A stretch of DNA of 63,185 nucleotides from Planctomycetales bacterium (GCA_027449865.1 DAIDKV010000266.1:1-63185); one strand, 5' to 3'. Shown: positions 8,683 to 18,049, counted from the stretch's first letter. A program made the numbers and translations. Notes: generated from the letters alone by a model not told the origin.

Positions 8683-8886
8683 GAGATTATCCTCAAGTTC
8701 GACCCACGCAAATCACGGCGCGAATGGGGCGAAGCATGGACCTCGCGCGAAGAATGGCGCTTGCCATGGATTCTGACCTGGGAAAGCTGAGAATTCAAGC
8801 GAGCGGGCGCGGGTTGCTTCGATTCGGCTCGGAGATTGCCGAGAGGCTCTCGCGTGAGGTTCCGGTCATTGGTGGAGGAGGACGTG

Positions 8887-9456
8887 ATGCGATCCGAGCG
8901 CGAGAAGATGCTGGCGGGCGAGCTTTACGACCCGATCGACGCGGAGCTGGTTTCGGCGCGTCAGCGGGCGCGTGATCTCTGCTGGGAACTCAACGCGACC
9001 CGGGACGCCGATGCGTCCAGGCGCCGAGAGATTCTTGTCGATCTCTTCGGCGCCGGGGGCGAGTCGGTCTGGATGCAGCCGCCGTTCTTCTGCGATTACG
9101 GCGCGAACATTCATCTCGGTGATCGCGTGTTTTTCAATTTCAATTGCGTGGTGCTCGACGTTTGCGAGGTTCGGATTGGCGACTTCACGCTGTTCGGCCC
9201 GGCGGTGCAGATTTACACGGCGACGCACCCGATGGACCCGGTCCTCCGCCGGTCCCAGGAATCGGGGCGGCCGATCGAGATTGGGTCGGACGTCTGGGTC
9301 GGCGGCGGCGCGATCCTCTGCCCGGGAGTGCGGATCGGGGCGCGATCGGTGATCGGCGCTGGGAGCGTGGTCACGCGGGAGATCCCCGAGGGCGTGTTCG
9401 CCGCCGGCAACCCCTGCCGCGTGATCCGCCCGATCGACGGCGCCCGACCGCTCTAG
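8887..9456 (+). CDS. maa: Sugar O-acetyltransferase (maltose O-acetyltransferase type)
   Basis: A 189-residue left-handed beta-helix acetyltransferase that would transfer acetyl from acetyl-CoA to a sugar hydroxyl in the cytoplasm. The N-terminal Mac domain is intact (MLAGELYDPIDAELVSARQR, residues 8-27). Hexapeptide repeats follow (GANIHLGDRVFFNFNCV, VWVGGGAILCPGVRIG, RSVIGAGSVVT), with the catalytic histidine in TATHPMD (His114) and the family ending AGNPCRVIR. The start at 8887 follows a GGAGGAGGA run and begins the conserved domain; an in-frame upstream ATG would add an unconserved tail. The length matches family members of 183-190 residues. The exact sugar cannot be read from sequence (maltose, glucose or a nodulation-type acceptor). 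Confidence 0.9.
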   Translation: MRSEREKMLAGELYDPIDAELVSARQRARDLCWELNATRDADASRRREILVDLFGAGGESVWMQPPFFCDYGANIHLGDRVFFNFNCVVLDVCEVRIGDFTLFGPAVQIYTATHPMDPVLRRSQESGRPIEIGSDVWVGGGAILCPGVRIGARSVIGAGSVVTREIPEGVFAAGNPCRVIRPIDGARPL

Positions 9457-9475
9457 CGAGGCCCCGCCTGGGCGG

Positions 9476-10612
9476 CTATTTCGAGGACGCGGTGGACTTC
9501 TCCCACTCGCGATGCGAGGCACTCTGAAGCGGGTTGGTTCCGTCGGGCATTCGGTCGCCGTGGATCTGCCAGAAGAAGACGCCGCGGAAGCCTTTTTTCC
9601 GGGCCCACTCGGTCTTGATCGCGACCGAGCGCGGATCGTCGTAGCCGATCACGGCCGGCTCTTTCTTCGAGATCAGCCAGGGGGTCCTGGTTTCGTCGTC
9701 CCACTTTCGAACCCAGTTCGGGTCGGACTCCAGGCGGGAGATCCGGACGTAATCGCCGCCGGGGGTCCGCTTCTTCGGCGCTCCTTTTGTCGAGGCGTAG
9801 GGTTCGGCCACGGCGAAGCCGCGGCCGTAGAGCGGGATGCCGACGGCCAGCCGGTCCGGGGGAAGGTCGCGATCGTGGATCAGGTAGTCCATCGTCGCCT
9901 CGATCGACCTCGGCCGGCCCTGGAGCCTGGACGAGGCGAAGAGCGGGGCGTTGTGTCCGGCGACGTCCGACCAGTCGCCGGCGAAGTCGTAGGTCATCAC
10001 GTTGATCCAGTCCATGGTCTCGAGCAGGAAATCCCGGTCGAGCCACTTCAGGGTGCCCGGGTTGGCCGAGGCGGCCATGGTGAGAGTCATGTGACGCCCC
10101 TTCCGCTCGCCGAGGTTGTCGAGGGCCTTGCGGAACCGGCGGGTGAGCCGCTCGAAACCGATGACCTCGTCCTTCGTGTCGGGATATTCCCAGTCGAGGT
10201 CGATGCCGTCGTAGTCGAAACGGTCGAGGATTTCCATGACGGAGTGGAAGTATCGGTCCTCGGCCTCGGGATGGGCGACGATCGCGGCGAATGCCTCGTC
10301 CCAACCCCATCCGCCGAGCGAGATCAAGACCTTGACGCCGGCCCCGTGGGCCTCGGTGGTGAGTTCTCGGCTGGGGACGTACCGGGCTTTTTCGAGGCGT
10401 CCCTCGCGGTCGGCGTCGAGAAAGGCGTGGCAGATGTGCGTATACAGTCGGAAGTCGATTTCGCGAGGCTCACGGAAGAGGTAGCCGACGAAGACCTTTT
10501 TCGGCGTGGCCTCTGGGGCACCGGCTCTCGCGGTGAACGGAGCGAGGAGTCCGGCCGCGATCGCGAGGGCGAGGGCGGCACCGGCGCGGCGGGTGGGGAA
10601 TCGGGTGGTCAT
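9476..10612 (-). CDS. GH18 chitinase-like glycoside hydrolase, secreted
   Basis: A 378-residue exported enzyme with a signal peptide at residues 1-30 (ALALAIAAGLLAPFTARA). The GH18 barrel is complete: KVLISLGGWGWDEAF is the second conserved block, and DGIDLDWE (residues 135-142) is the catalytic DXXDXDXE motif with Glu142 as acid. Later blocks include INVMTYDFAGDW, AVGIPLYGRGF and a barrel-closing VFFWQIHGD. GH18 enzymes cleave beta-1,4-GlcNAc linkages by substrate-assisted catalysis, so chitin or a related aminoglycan is the likely target. Its ATG overlaps the stop of the upstream gene (ATGA), implying translational coupling. The 3' end nearly meets the convergent maa gene. Confidence 0.9.
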   Translation of the reverse strand: MTTRFPTRRAGAALALAIAAGLLAPFTARAGAPEATPKKVFVGYLFREPREIDFRLYTHICHAFLDADREGRLEKARYVPSRELTTEAHGAGVKVLISLGGWGWDEAFAAIVAHPEAEDRYFHSVMEILDRFDYDGIDLDWEYPDTKDEVIGFERLTRRFRKALDNLGERKGRHMTLTMAASANPGTLKWLDRDFLLETMDWINVMTYDFAGDWSDVAGHNAPLFASSRLQGRPRSIEATMDYLIHDRDLPPDRLAVGIPLYGRGFAVAEPYASTKGAPKKRTPGGDYVRISRLESDPNWVRKWDDETRTPWLISKKEPAVIGYDDPRSVAIKTEWARKKGFRGVFFWQIHGDRMPDGTNPLQSASHREWEKSTASSK

Positions 10613-11196
10613 CGGGAAGTCTCCGGAGGGTTCTGGGGTTCCGGAATCGGGTCTTGCCCAACCGGGCCGGCGCCGACCTTTCCCTGGACCTGCCCGGCGA
10701 TGGTATCGAGCACGCGATGGATTTCCGCGCCGTCGCCGGAGTCTCGGGACCGGGCTTTTTCCATCATCTTGCCCCAGGCGAGCAGGTCGGCGGTGCTGAC
10801 CCGACGGACATCGTAATCCCTGGCCCATTCCGCCGCGATGGTGCGGCCGAGATGGTTCAGCCGGATCCAGAGCCGGTCGCGCTGGGACTCGGATCGGACC
10901 TCGGCGACCAGGGATTGGGCACGGTCGGTCCAGCCTCGGGCGAGGTGGGTTCCGTCGTAGAAGGTTCGGATCCATCCCCAGTATCCGTCCCAGGTCTGAC
11001 GGCCGAGGGCCGCCCGATGGCGCGCGAAGGCGGGGCGGAAGTCGTCGGGAGCTGGGTCGTACCAGGATCGGGCCGGGCCCCGCGCGGTCTCGGGATCGAC
11101 CCGAGCCGACGGAGATGGGTTCAACGCCGGCGCGGGAACCGGCCGGGTGAACAGGGCGAGGATGAGCGTGAATACGGGGCGGACAAATCTTGCCAT
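10609..11196 (-). CDS. Hypothetical secreted protein coupled to GH18 gene
   Basis: A 195-residue protein with a signal peptide at residues 1-24 (FVRPVFTLILALFTRPVPA). The mature part is mostly helical and Arg/Trp-rich (TWDGYWGWIRTFYDGTHLARGW, shown here as a motif around residues 68-88, then RDRLWIRLNHLGRTIAAEWARDY). It has no cysteines forming a visible site and no family I recognise. Its stop codon overlaps the start of the chitinase-like gene as ATGA, so both are probably produced together, and a role with the same substrate in the periplasm or outside the cell is reasonable inference. The Pro-rich C-terminus (PIPEPQNPPE) looks unstructured. Confidence 0.65.
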   Translation of the reverse strand: MARFVRPVFTLILALFTRPVPAPALNPSPSARVDPETARGPARSWYDPAPDDFRPAFARHRAALGRQTWDGYWGWIRTFYDGTHLARGWTDRAQSLVAEVRSESQRDRLWIRLNHLGRTIAAEWARDYDVRRVSTADLLAWGKMMEKARSRDSGDGAEIHRVLDTIAGQVQGKVGAGPVGQDPIPEPQNPPETSR

Positions 11197-11279
11197 GCCG
11201 GATCCCTCCCGCGTGGATGCGACCGGCGCCGAACCGGTCCAACCTCCTGGATCATCAACTTCCCGAGGCGCCGGGTCGG

Positions 11280-13760
11280 CTAACCGGCGCGCCCCGCGAT
11301 GGCGGCGACCGCCTTGTGAGCGGCCGAACCGATCTCGGGGATTTTTGATTTTTCCAGCTCGCGGAGCCGGGGCAAGGCGGGGGCGGCCTCGGCACCGAAC
11401 CGGGCGAGGGATTCCACCGCCGGCGCCGTGAACGGCGGCGGAGGGTCGCTGGCGAGGGCCTCCACGATGGCGGCGAGGGCGAGCGGGGCGTCCGGTCCGC
11501 CGGGGGCGATCCGGCTCAGGGCGCCGGCGACGCTCGCCAGTTCGGGGCCCGACCGCACATCCGGCCGGCGGGTCAGGTCGATCAGGGCGGGGATCGTCGG
11601 AGCGGCCGAGGGTCCGAAGTTCGCCAGGGCGCGCTGGGCGAAGAGGCGCGCCGGGACGTCGTCCGTGCGAAGGACCGCCTCAAGGAACCCAACCGCGAGC
11701 GCGGCCTCGGCGGCCTTCGGATCGATCCGGCCGATCGCGTCGGCGAGGAGACCGGCGCGGAGGAGATGGTTCTCCGACCGGGCGCGTTGAAAGGCCGACG
11801 CCAGCGGCGGGACCGCCCGCCGAGCCGAGGCACCGAAGGCGGTCAGCGCCTGCGCGACCACGCGTTCGATTTCATCGATCGGGTCGTCGAGCGCCACGAT
11901 CAGGGCGGAGATCGCCTCGTCGGCGGCGGGAGTACCCGGCGCCAGGATTCCCAGCGCCTGTGCGGCGTTCCGACGGAGCAGGACCCGTTCCTCGGCCGGG
12001 GTTCGCCGAAAGGGATATTCCAGGCTCAGGGGCTCGGGGACTCCGTGCAAGGGCCGGTCGGGCTCCTGTTCAGCCGCGACCAGGGCGCGGGCCATCGCGG
12101 GGACGGCGGAAGCGGCCTTCGATCCGAAGCTGGTCAGTGCCGCGATCAGGTGCTCGCGCAGGGCGATGGGAGTCCCGGCGCGGTCGATCGCCGCGGCGAA
12201 GGCCGGGATCACGGCCGACGAGACTTCGCCCGGGCGGATTCGGCCGAGGGCCAGCGCGCAGGCCTCGCGGACGCTTGGGTCGGGATCGTCCTGGCCGCGG
12301 CGAAGCAGGGCCGGCACGAGGGGCTCGATCCCGGCTCCGAAGCCTTGAATCGCCCGGGCCGCCGCGGCGCGGACCGTCGGCGACGGGTCGTCGAGCGCGG
12401 GCTCGACCACCGAGAGGAATCGTGGTCGTGAGAGGGCCTCGCGCGTGCGGAGGGCGCGTAATCCCTCGGCCCGGACCAGGGCGTTCGGGTCGCGAGTCGC
12501 GGCCAGCAGGACCTCGACAATCGGCTCGACGGCCTGGAATCCCTCCAGCGCCTCGACGGCCGCCAGCCGACGAAACGCGGAGGGCGAGGCCGCCAGCCGG
12601 AGCAGGGCCTCGGCGATCGGCGGATCGGCAATTGGTGGCGGGATCGGATTCCTCTCGGTTCGGCCAGCAATCTCTCGGATCGAACGCGCCGCCATCAGCG
12701 CGGGATCCTCAAAACTCCTCCGGGCTCGCGTGAAGTCTTCTGGCCGCGACGCGTCCGGAACCGGCGGGCCAGGGTCGCGCAGGATCGCCAGCAGCCCGGG
12801 GATCGCCGCCCGGGCGCCGTCGCGGAAATCACCGAGCAAGAGGGCGACGTGTCCGCGTAGCCAGGGATCCGTCGCTTCCAGCGCGGCGATCAGTGCCGGG
12901 AGAGCCTCGGGCGGCCAGTTCGGCGGATAGGGACCCCGCGTGTGGTTGAGCACCTCAAAATAGGCGGGTCGGCACTCGGAACGAGCCGCGGCCATCGCCT
13001 GGATCAAGTTGGGGATCCTCGCGATGACGGCCTCCTCGAACAGATTCAGTCCGCGAGCGGCGGCCATGCGAACGTCGTCCGAGGGATCGTTGAGCGCCTC
13101 GAACAGCCGGCTCGGCGGCGGCTCGTGCGTCCGGTGGGCGATTGCGGCGAGAGCCTGCAAGGCGGCGGTTCGCATCCGGTGATCGGGCGAGGAACACATC
13201 CGTCCGAGTTCCTCCTGAACGGCGCCGAAGCCCATGGCGCCTGGCGAGCCATGCCAGGCATCGACGACCGTGGTGAGGGCATACGAGGCGTGATCGCGGA
13301 CCGAGACATCCGGATCGCCGAGGAGGCGCATCAGCGCGAAGATGGCGTCGCGGACCTGGTTGGGGCCGGGGCCGGTGGTCCAGTGGCCCATGACGGTGAC
13401 GCCGAGATCCTCGGCCGCCCTGGCGCGGTTCGCCGGATCGGGATCGGAGAGGGCCTGCATCAGGGCGGGCACGGCCAGTTCGGGGTCGTGCGGGCCGAGG
13501 CTTCCCAGCTCCTGCAGGGCCTCCATCCGTCCGGCGACATCTTCCGATTCGAGTCGACGGATGGCCGAGGCCGCCGGGTGGCCGTGTTCCCAGATGATCC
13601 ACCAGGCCCCGTACAGAACGAGGCCGGCGATCGCCATCAGCAGTGGACCCATCAGGCGACGGACGATCGGGAACCCGCCGGAGGAACCGGGCTCGTGGCC
13701 TGGAATCTCGGGATGGTTCTCGAATCGGCCCTGTCCTACCCGGACCATGCGTTCGGCCAT
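11280..13760 (-). CDS. Membrane-anchored HEAT-repeat protein
   Basis: An 826-residue protein. Residues 38-57 (GPLLMAIAGLVLYGAWWIIW) are a single transmembrane helix. Everything after residue about 65 is a chain of roughly twenty HEAT/PBS-lyase-like repeats with the pattern VPALMQALSDPDPANRARAAEDLG and AIPALIAALEATD. Such solenoids bind other proteins; no catalytic motif is seen. The ATG at 13760 was chosen over one 7 codons upstream because TTGGAGGG lies about 10 bases before it. Its upstream neighbour on the same strand is recN, 107 bases away. HEAT solenoids are expanded in planctomycetes, often near sulfatases or dehydrogenases, but the partner here is not apparent. Confidence 0.85.
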   Translation of the reverse strand: MAERMVRVGQGRFENHPEIPGHEPGSSGGFPIVRRLMGPLLMAIAGLVLYGAWWIIWEHGHPAASAIRRLESEDVAGRMEALQELGSLGPHDPELAVPALMQALSDPDPANRARAAEDLGVTVMGHWTTGPGPNQVRDAIFALMRLLGDPDVSVRDHASYALTTVVDAWHGSPGAMGFGAVQEELGRMCSSPDHRMRTAALQALAAIAHRTHEPPPSRLFEALNDPSDDVRMAAARGLNLFEEAVIARIPNLIQAMAAARSECRPAYFEVLNHTRGPYPPNWPPEALPALIAALEATDPWLRGHVALLLGDFRDGARAAIPGLLAILRDPGPPVPDASRPEDFTRARRSFEDPALMAARSIREIAGRTERNPIPPPIADPPIAEALLRLAASPSAFRRLAAVEALEGFQAVEPIVEVLLAATRDPNALVRAEGLRALRTREALSRPRFLSVVEPALDDPSPTVRAAAARAIQGFGAGIEPLVPALLRRGQDDPDPSVREACALALGRIRPGEVSSAVIPAFAAAIDRAGTPIALREHLIAALTSFGSKAASAVPAMARALVAAEQEPDRPLHGVPEPLSLEYPFRRTPAEERVLLRRNAAQALGILAPGTPAADEAISALIVALDDPIDEIERVVAQALTAFGASARRAVPPLASAFQRARSENHLLRAGLLADAIGRIDPKAAEAALAVGFLEAVLRTDDVPARLFAQRALANFGPSAAPTIPALIDLTRRPDVRSGPELASVAGALSRIAPGGPDAPLALAAIVEALASDPPPPFTAPAVESLARFGAEAAPALPRLRELEKSKIPEIGSAAHKAVAAIAGRAG

Positions 13761-13867
13761 GGCACCGCCCTCCAAGGTCATCCCCCCGGCACGATTCTAA
13801 CGGATTGCCGATCGATCCACCCGAGGAATCTGGGCGTGGATGTCGGCCGGACGCGAACGGACGTAAG

Positions 13868-15571
13868 CTAGCGGCCTCCGTGGGCCTCGGCGAGCATGGC
13901 GATGGCCTCGTTTCGTGTTCCCTCGGCGGCCGAGTCGCCGCGGAGCATGGCGGCCAGCTCGGCGACGCGTTGATGGTCGTCGAGCGGTGCGATGGTGGTT
14001 CGCGACAGACCGCGCTCGACCTGCTTGCGAATGACCCATTGTCGACGGGCATAGCTGGCCATCTGCGGGAGATGCGTGACGCAAATGACCTGATGATGCC
14101 GGCCCAGCTCGGCGAGAGTTTTTCCGAGCGTCGAGCCGAGCCGGCCGCCGACTCCCGTATCGATCTCGTCGAAGACCAGCGTGGGAACACGGTCGACACC
14201 GGCGAGCACGGCCTTAGCGGCGAGGGTGACCCGCGAGAGCTCGCCGCCGGAGGCGACCTTGCGGAGCGGGCGCGGCTCCTGGCCGGGGTTCGCCGAGAAG
14301 AGCATTTCGACGCGATCGGAGCCGCCCTCGGGCGGAGGCGGCGCGGTTGGGTCGTCGCCGGGGTCGCGGGTTTCGACGTCGACCGAGAGGCGGGCGCCCT
14401 CCAGTCCGAGGGCCTTGAGCCGCCCCTGGATCGCCCGGCCGAAGTCCTTCGCGACCTTCCGGCGGCCGGCGGTCAGCGCGGCGGCGGCCTGCTTCATCGA
14501 GGCCCAGGCCGAGGCGAGCGGGGCGTCGAGGGCATTGAGGTCGGCCTCGTCCTTTTCGAGTGAGGCGAGCTTGGCCTCGGTGGCGGCCCATCGATCGGCC
14601 AACTCGTCGGGCGAGCATCGGAACCGTGCCGAGAGCCGTCGGTAGAGCGCCAGCCGGGTCTCGACGTCCTCCAGCCGGGAAGGGTCGTCGCCCCAGGACT
14701 CGCCGAGATCGCGAAGGCCGAAGGCGACCTCCTTTGCCTCGTCGGCCAGGCGTTCGAGTGTGGCCGACGCGTCGGCCAGCTCGGGGATGTCGCGCGCCAT
14801 GGGCTCCAGCGACCGAGCCACGCGCTTCAACAATCCCTGGGCGGAGCGGTCGGCCTCGTAGAGCAGGGCATAGCCTTCGGCCGCAGCGGATCGAAGCTGG
14901 TCGGCGCTGGAGAGCCGGTGGGCCTCTCGGGTAAGTTCGTCGTGCTCGCCCGGTTTCGGGTCGGCGACGGCCAGCTCGTCGCGCTCGAACTCCAGCAGGG
15001 CGCGCTCGCGACGTCGGGCCTCGGTCGCGTCGATCAGCTCCTGACGCTTCCGACGGAGCGCCTCGTGCGTCTCGCGGGCGGTTCGATAGGTCGCGACCCG
15101 ATCGCCCAGGCCGCCGTAGTCGTCGAGCAAGGCGCGCTGGCTCTCGGGATCCATCAGGGCGCGGCCCTCGTCCTGGCCGTGGATGTCGACCAGTCGATCG
15201 CCGAGCTTCTGGAGGGTGGAGACGGTGACGGGCAAGCCGTTGACCGAGGCGCCGCCGCGCCCCTGGGCCGAGACGCGCCGGGGGACGATCAGGGCGTTGT
15301 CCTCCAGGATCTCGCCGCCGCCGAGGATGGCTTCCAGCTCGGCGCGGAGCGAGGGATCGGCGACCTCGAAGACGGCCGAGGCCCGCGCCTCGGGCTTGCC
15401 CGATCGGACGAGGTCGGCCGAGGCCTTGCCGCCGAGGACCAGCCCCAGCGCGGTGAGGAGCAGGCTCTTGCCGGCTCCGGTCTCGCCGGTCCAGGCGATG
15501 TAGCCGTCCTCGAGGTCGACGTGGACGTCCTCGATGAGGGCGAGGTTCTGCACTGAGAGTTCGCGCAGCAC
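13868..15571 (-). CDS. recN: DNA repair protein RecN
   Basis: A 567-residue SMC-like ATPase acting at DNA double-strand breaks, in the nucleoid. The N-terminal ATP-binding half has Walker A GETGAGKS (residues 29-36) within LEDGYIAWTGETGAGKSLLL. A coiled-coil middle (residues about 155-370) follows. The C-terminal half has the ABC signature ASGGELSRV and Walker B TLVFDEIDTGVGG, then the HQVICVTHLPQMAS segment characteristic of RecN. Length matches the family (about 550-570). The opening MLRELSVQNLALIEDV is the canonical RecN start. It lies 57 bases from the methyltransferase gene on the same strand. No LexA-type operator was recognised upstream. Confidence 0.97.
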   Translation of the reverse strand: MLRELSVQNLALIEDVHVDLEDGYIAWTGETGAGKSLLLTALGLVLGGKASADLVRSGKPEARASAVFEVADPSLRAELEAILGGGEILEDNALIVPRRVSAQGRGGASVNGLPVTVSTLQKLGDRLVDIHGQDEGRALMDPESQRALLDDYGGLGDRVATYRTARETHEALRRKRQELIDATEARRRERALLEFERDELAVADPKPGEHDELTREAHRLSSADQLRSAAAEGYALLYEADRSAQGLLKRVARSLEPMARDIPELADASATLERLADEAKEVAFGLRDLGESWGDDPSRLEDVETRLALYRRLSARFRCSPDELADRWAATEAKLASLEKDEADLNALDAPLASAWASMKQAAAALTAGRRKVAKDFGRAIQGRLKALGLEGARLSVDVETRDPGDDPTAPPPPEGGSDRVEMLFSANPGQEPRPLRKVASGGELSRVTLAAKAVLAGVDRVPTLVFDEIDTGVGGRLGSTLGKTLAELGRHHQVICVTHLPQMASYARRQWVIRKQVERGLSRTTIAPLDDHQRVAELAAMLRGDSAAEGTRNEAIAMLAEAHGGR

Positions 15572-15628
15572 GGTCCGGTCATCTCCCCGCCGGGACCCTC
15601 CGGCCTCGGCGAACCAGGGGCGAGGCGA

Positions 15629-17212
15629 TCAGGCGGGCGCGGCCTCCGGCCGCTCCAGGCCCGCGTAATGGTGCTCGATTTCCTCCAGCCATTCGGTGGT
15701 CGGCTCTGCCTGAAGCTCGTCGGCGATGGTCGAGGCGGCGCGGTCGATCCGTTCGGCGCGGTGGGAGCGGCCGAGGACCGCGGCGAGGTTGAGGCGCTGG
15801 AGCAGCGCCTTGGTGATCGGCCGCTTGGCCTCGGCGAAGCTCGACGCCGCGAGGAACCCCAGCGCGGCCGGGTGGTTGGCCAGGCTCGCCAGCGCGACGG
15901 CCTCCACGGCCGAGTCGCAGGGGAGGAAATACGCGGTGTCGTCGAGCATCGTCGGCCGGCCGCGGCGCGGGCCGACGACGCGAAAGCGGGGCGTCTTGTG
16001 CAGTCCCGAGATCGCCAGCTTGTACGGGGCAAAGCTGTAGGAGCCGACGCCGAAGATCGCGAACCGCGGCTGGTTCCGGTAGATCGACGACCGACGCCCG
16101 TCGAGTTGTTCGCCGTTAGCCCCCAGGTAGGCCCAGAGCCGGGGCGCCTCGGCCTCGATCGGGTCGGTCTTCTCGCCAATCCTGCGCTGGGTGACGATCA
16201 GGCCGCGATCGGGCCACTCGCTCGCCGGCCGCTTCAGGTCGGCCCCCTTGACCATCGGGAAGACATATTCGGTCTCGACGTCGACCGTCTCGCCCCGGCC
16301 GTTTCGAAGCCGGCCGGTATCGGGCTCGACGGCCAGCTCCATGACGGCGGCGGCGTCGTGCTTGATCCCCTGCCGCCAGGGTCTTGGTCCGATTCCTTCC
16401 ACGAACGACCACTGACGATAAGCCGCGCAATCGGCGATCAGCCGGCCACTCGCGAATCCGATCATCGACGCGGGCACCTCGGCGGGCTCCAGACCCCGGT
16501 AGACGGGGATGGGGGCGCCCGAAGCGCCGGTCGCGATCGTGGCGCGGAAGAGGCAGGCGTCGACCGAGGCGCCGAACCATCGCGCGGCGTCGATCCGTCG
16601 GATCGAGGCATCGCGGAGCGGCAGGCTCTCGGCATGGGCGAATTGCAGCAGGGCGCGGGCCACCGAGGTCTTGCAGAGCATCGCGATCGTGGGCGATTCG
16701 TCGGCCAGCTCGATTGCCAGCTTCAACCAGATGGATTCGGCCAGGTCGAAGTTGGACGAGCCGGTTCGGGCCTCCAGGCCGCGAAGCCGCTTTACATTCG
16801 AGCGCGGGGCAATGGTTGAGGCTTTCAGCCGGGTCAAGGCGGCGGCCGTGACCCAGGGCGGGTTGCCGACGACCAGCAGCGGACCGCCGCCCCGCCAGTT
16901 GAGGTCTCGCGCCAGGTCGAGCCGGAAGACATCGGCGCAGACGACCGCGACCCGCGACCCGGTCTCGCCTTGCTCTTGGAGCATGGCTTCCGCGGCCCGG
17001 CAGTGCTCGGGCTGGATCTCAACCCCGCGGATCTCCCTCGGCGGCGACCCGAGGGCCAGCAGACCGGCAAGAAAGTGGCCCCGGCCGCAGGTCGGCTCGA
17101 GCACACGGGGCCACTGCTCGCCGATCGGGCCGAGGGTCTCCAGCACCGCGGCGACCAGCTCGGGCGGGGTCTGGAAATCGCCGAGGTCCCGGCGCACGCG
17201 ATCACCCCCCAC
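15629..17212 (-). CDS. N6-adenine-type DNA methyltransferase (solitary)
   Basis: A 527-residue SAM-dependent methyltransferase. GDFQTPPELV (residues 11-20) is the motif X-like segment, VLEPTCGRGHF (37-47) is the SAM-binding motif I, and NPPW (117-120) is the motif IV of N6-adenine or N4-cytosine DNA methyltransferases. The C-terminal 300 residues would hold the DNA target recognition region, with the FPMVKGADLK and YRNQPRFAIFGVGSYSFAPYK patterns found in Eco57I/TaqI-like enzymes. No restriction subunit or other defence gene flanks it: recN lies on one side and a tRNA-binding protein on the other. It may therefore be an orphan regulator or a remnant of a type II/BREX-like system. The recognition sequence cannot be read from the gene. 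Confidence 0.8.
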   Translation of the reverse strand: MGGDRVRRDLGDFQTPPELVAAVLETLGPIGEQWPRVLEPTCGRGHFLAGLLALGSPPREIRGVEIQPEHCRAAEAMLQEQGETGSRVAVVCADVFRLDLARDLNWRGGGPLLVVGNPPWVTAAALTRLKASTIAPRSNVKRLRGLEARTGSSNFDLAESIWLKLAIELADESPTIAMLCKTSVARALLQFAHAESLPLRDASIRRIDAARWFGASVDACLFRATIATGASGAPIPVYRGLEPAEVPASMIGFASGRLIADCAAYRQWSFVEGIGPRPWRQGIKHDAAAVMELAVEPDTGRLRNGRGETVDVETEYVFPMVKGADLKRPASEWPDRGLIVTQRRIGEKTDPIEAEAPRLWAYLGANGEQLDGRRSSIYRNQPRFAIFGVGSYSFAPYKLAISGLHKTPRFRVVGPRRGRPTMLDDTAYFLPCDSAVEAVALASLANHPAALGFLAASSFAEAKRPITKALLQRLNLAAVLGRSHRAERIDRAASTIADELQAEPTTEWLEEIEHHYAGLERPEAAPA

Positions 17213-17245
17213 GCGAACCGTCGGCGGAACTCCGCCGGCCCCGGT

Positions 17246-17578
17246 TTACTTGATCTTCGCGCCCGGGACACAATCCGGGTCGTCCACCGTCAAGAGAATC
17301 ACCTTCTCACCGGAGGTTGCCGCCAGCAGCATCCCGTTGGACACCTCGCCCCGCAGCATCGCCGGCTCCAGGTTGTTCACCACCACGATCGACTTGCCCA
17401 CAAGCTGCTCCGGCGTGTAATGCTGCCGGATTCCCGCCACGATCTGCTTCTGCGCGTCGCCCACGTCGACCTGCAAGAGCATCAGCTTGTCGGCGTTCGG
17501 ATGCGGGCGAGCCTCCAGCACCTTCGCCACCCGCAATTCCACCTTTGCAAACGTCTCGTACGTGATCGGATCCGCCAT
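17246..17578 (-). CDS. Stand-alone MetG C-terminal tRNA-binding domain protein
   Basis: A 110-residue OB-fold protein equal to the C-terminal dimerisation/tRNA-binding domain of methionyl-tRNA synthetase. It shows ITYETFAKVELRVAKVLEAR, HPNADKLMLLQVDVGD, QIVAGIRQHYTPEQLVGK and the NLEPAMLRGEVSNGMLLAA block. Such free domains act as a tRNA-binding subunit in trans (Arc1p/Trbp111 or CsaA type). In organisms whose MetRS lacks this domain it is annotated as the MetRS beta subunit; whether that holds here depends on the MetRS gene, which is outside the window. The start at 17578 precedes the conserved fold and has GGGGGAGA just upstream. Confidence 0.85.
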   Translation of the reverse strand: MADPITYETFAKVELRVAKVLEARPHPNADKLMLLQVDVGDAQKQIVAGIRQHYTPEQLVGKSIVVVNNLEPAMLRGEVSNGMLLAATSGEKVILLTVDDPDCVPGAKIK

Positions 17579-17707
17579 GTTTCTCCCCCAGCAGGCCACT
17601 TCTCAAGACGCATCCTATCCGCCGTCTCCGACCGCTGTCAATCGGGAAAATAGACGGATGTCCATCGAACTTTCATGGAGTGGGAATACCTCGATCGACC
17701 GGCCCGG

Positions 17708-18049
17708 CTACGCGGCCCGGCCGAGCCCGACGAGGCGGAGCATCCCGCCCGCGATTCTTCGGATGACGGCCCAGGCGACGACGAACGGCGTGGTCGGGTG
17801 GTCGAGGATCGTCGGCCGGTTGCGCTCGAACAGGAAATGGCCGGAGAACATGATCGCGTACGAGAGGAAAAAGAGCCCGAGCGACCAGAGCGGGCGGAAG
17901 GGCACCAGCACGACGGCCGCGGCCATGATCGGCCAGCCCACGCCCACGTGCAGAAAATGGTTGACCGGGTGCGAATGATCCTGGCGATACTTCGCCATCA
18001 GTCCCGTCGGACGCTCGATCGACGGGGCCGAGGAACGCTCGCTCATCAT
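17708..18049 (-). CDS. DUF962/Mpo1-like membrane protein
   Basis: A 113-residue integral membrane protein with two hydrophobic segments (residues about 35-55 and 58-78). The family signature is seen in YRQDHSHPVNHFLHVGVGWP and SGHFLFERNRPTI. In yeast the homologue Mpo1 (YGL010w) is an iron(II)-dependent dioxygenase that alpha-oxidises 2-hydroxy fatty acids in phytosphingosine breakdown, with histidines like those visible here (HSHPVNH, GHF) binding metal. Bacterial members are uncharacterised, so that activity is an inference. Two adjacent ATG codons can start it; AAAGGA lies about 6 bases before the first. It sits 36 bases from the cytochrome lipoprotein gene on the same strand. Confidence 0.85.
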   Translation of the reverse strand: MMSERSSAPSIERPTGLMAKYRQDHSHPVNHFLHVGVGWPIMAAAVVLVPFRPLWSLGLFFLSYAIMFSGHFLFERNRPTILDHPTTPFVVAWAVIRRIAGGMLRLVGLGRAA

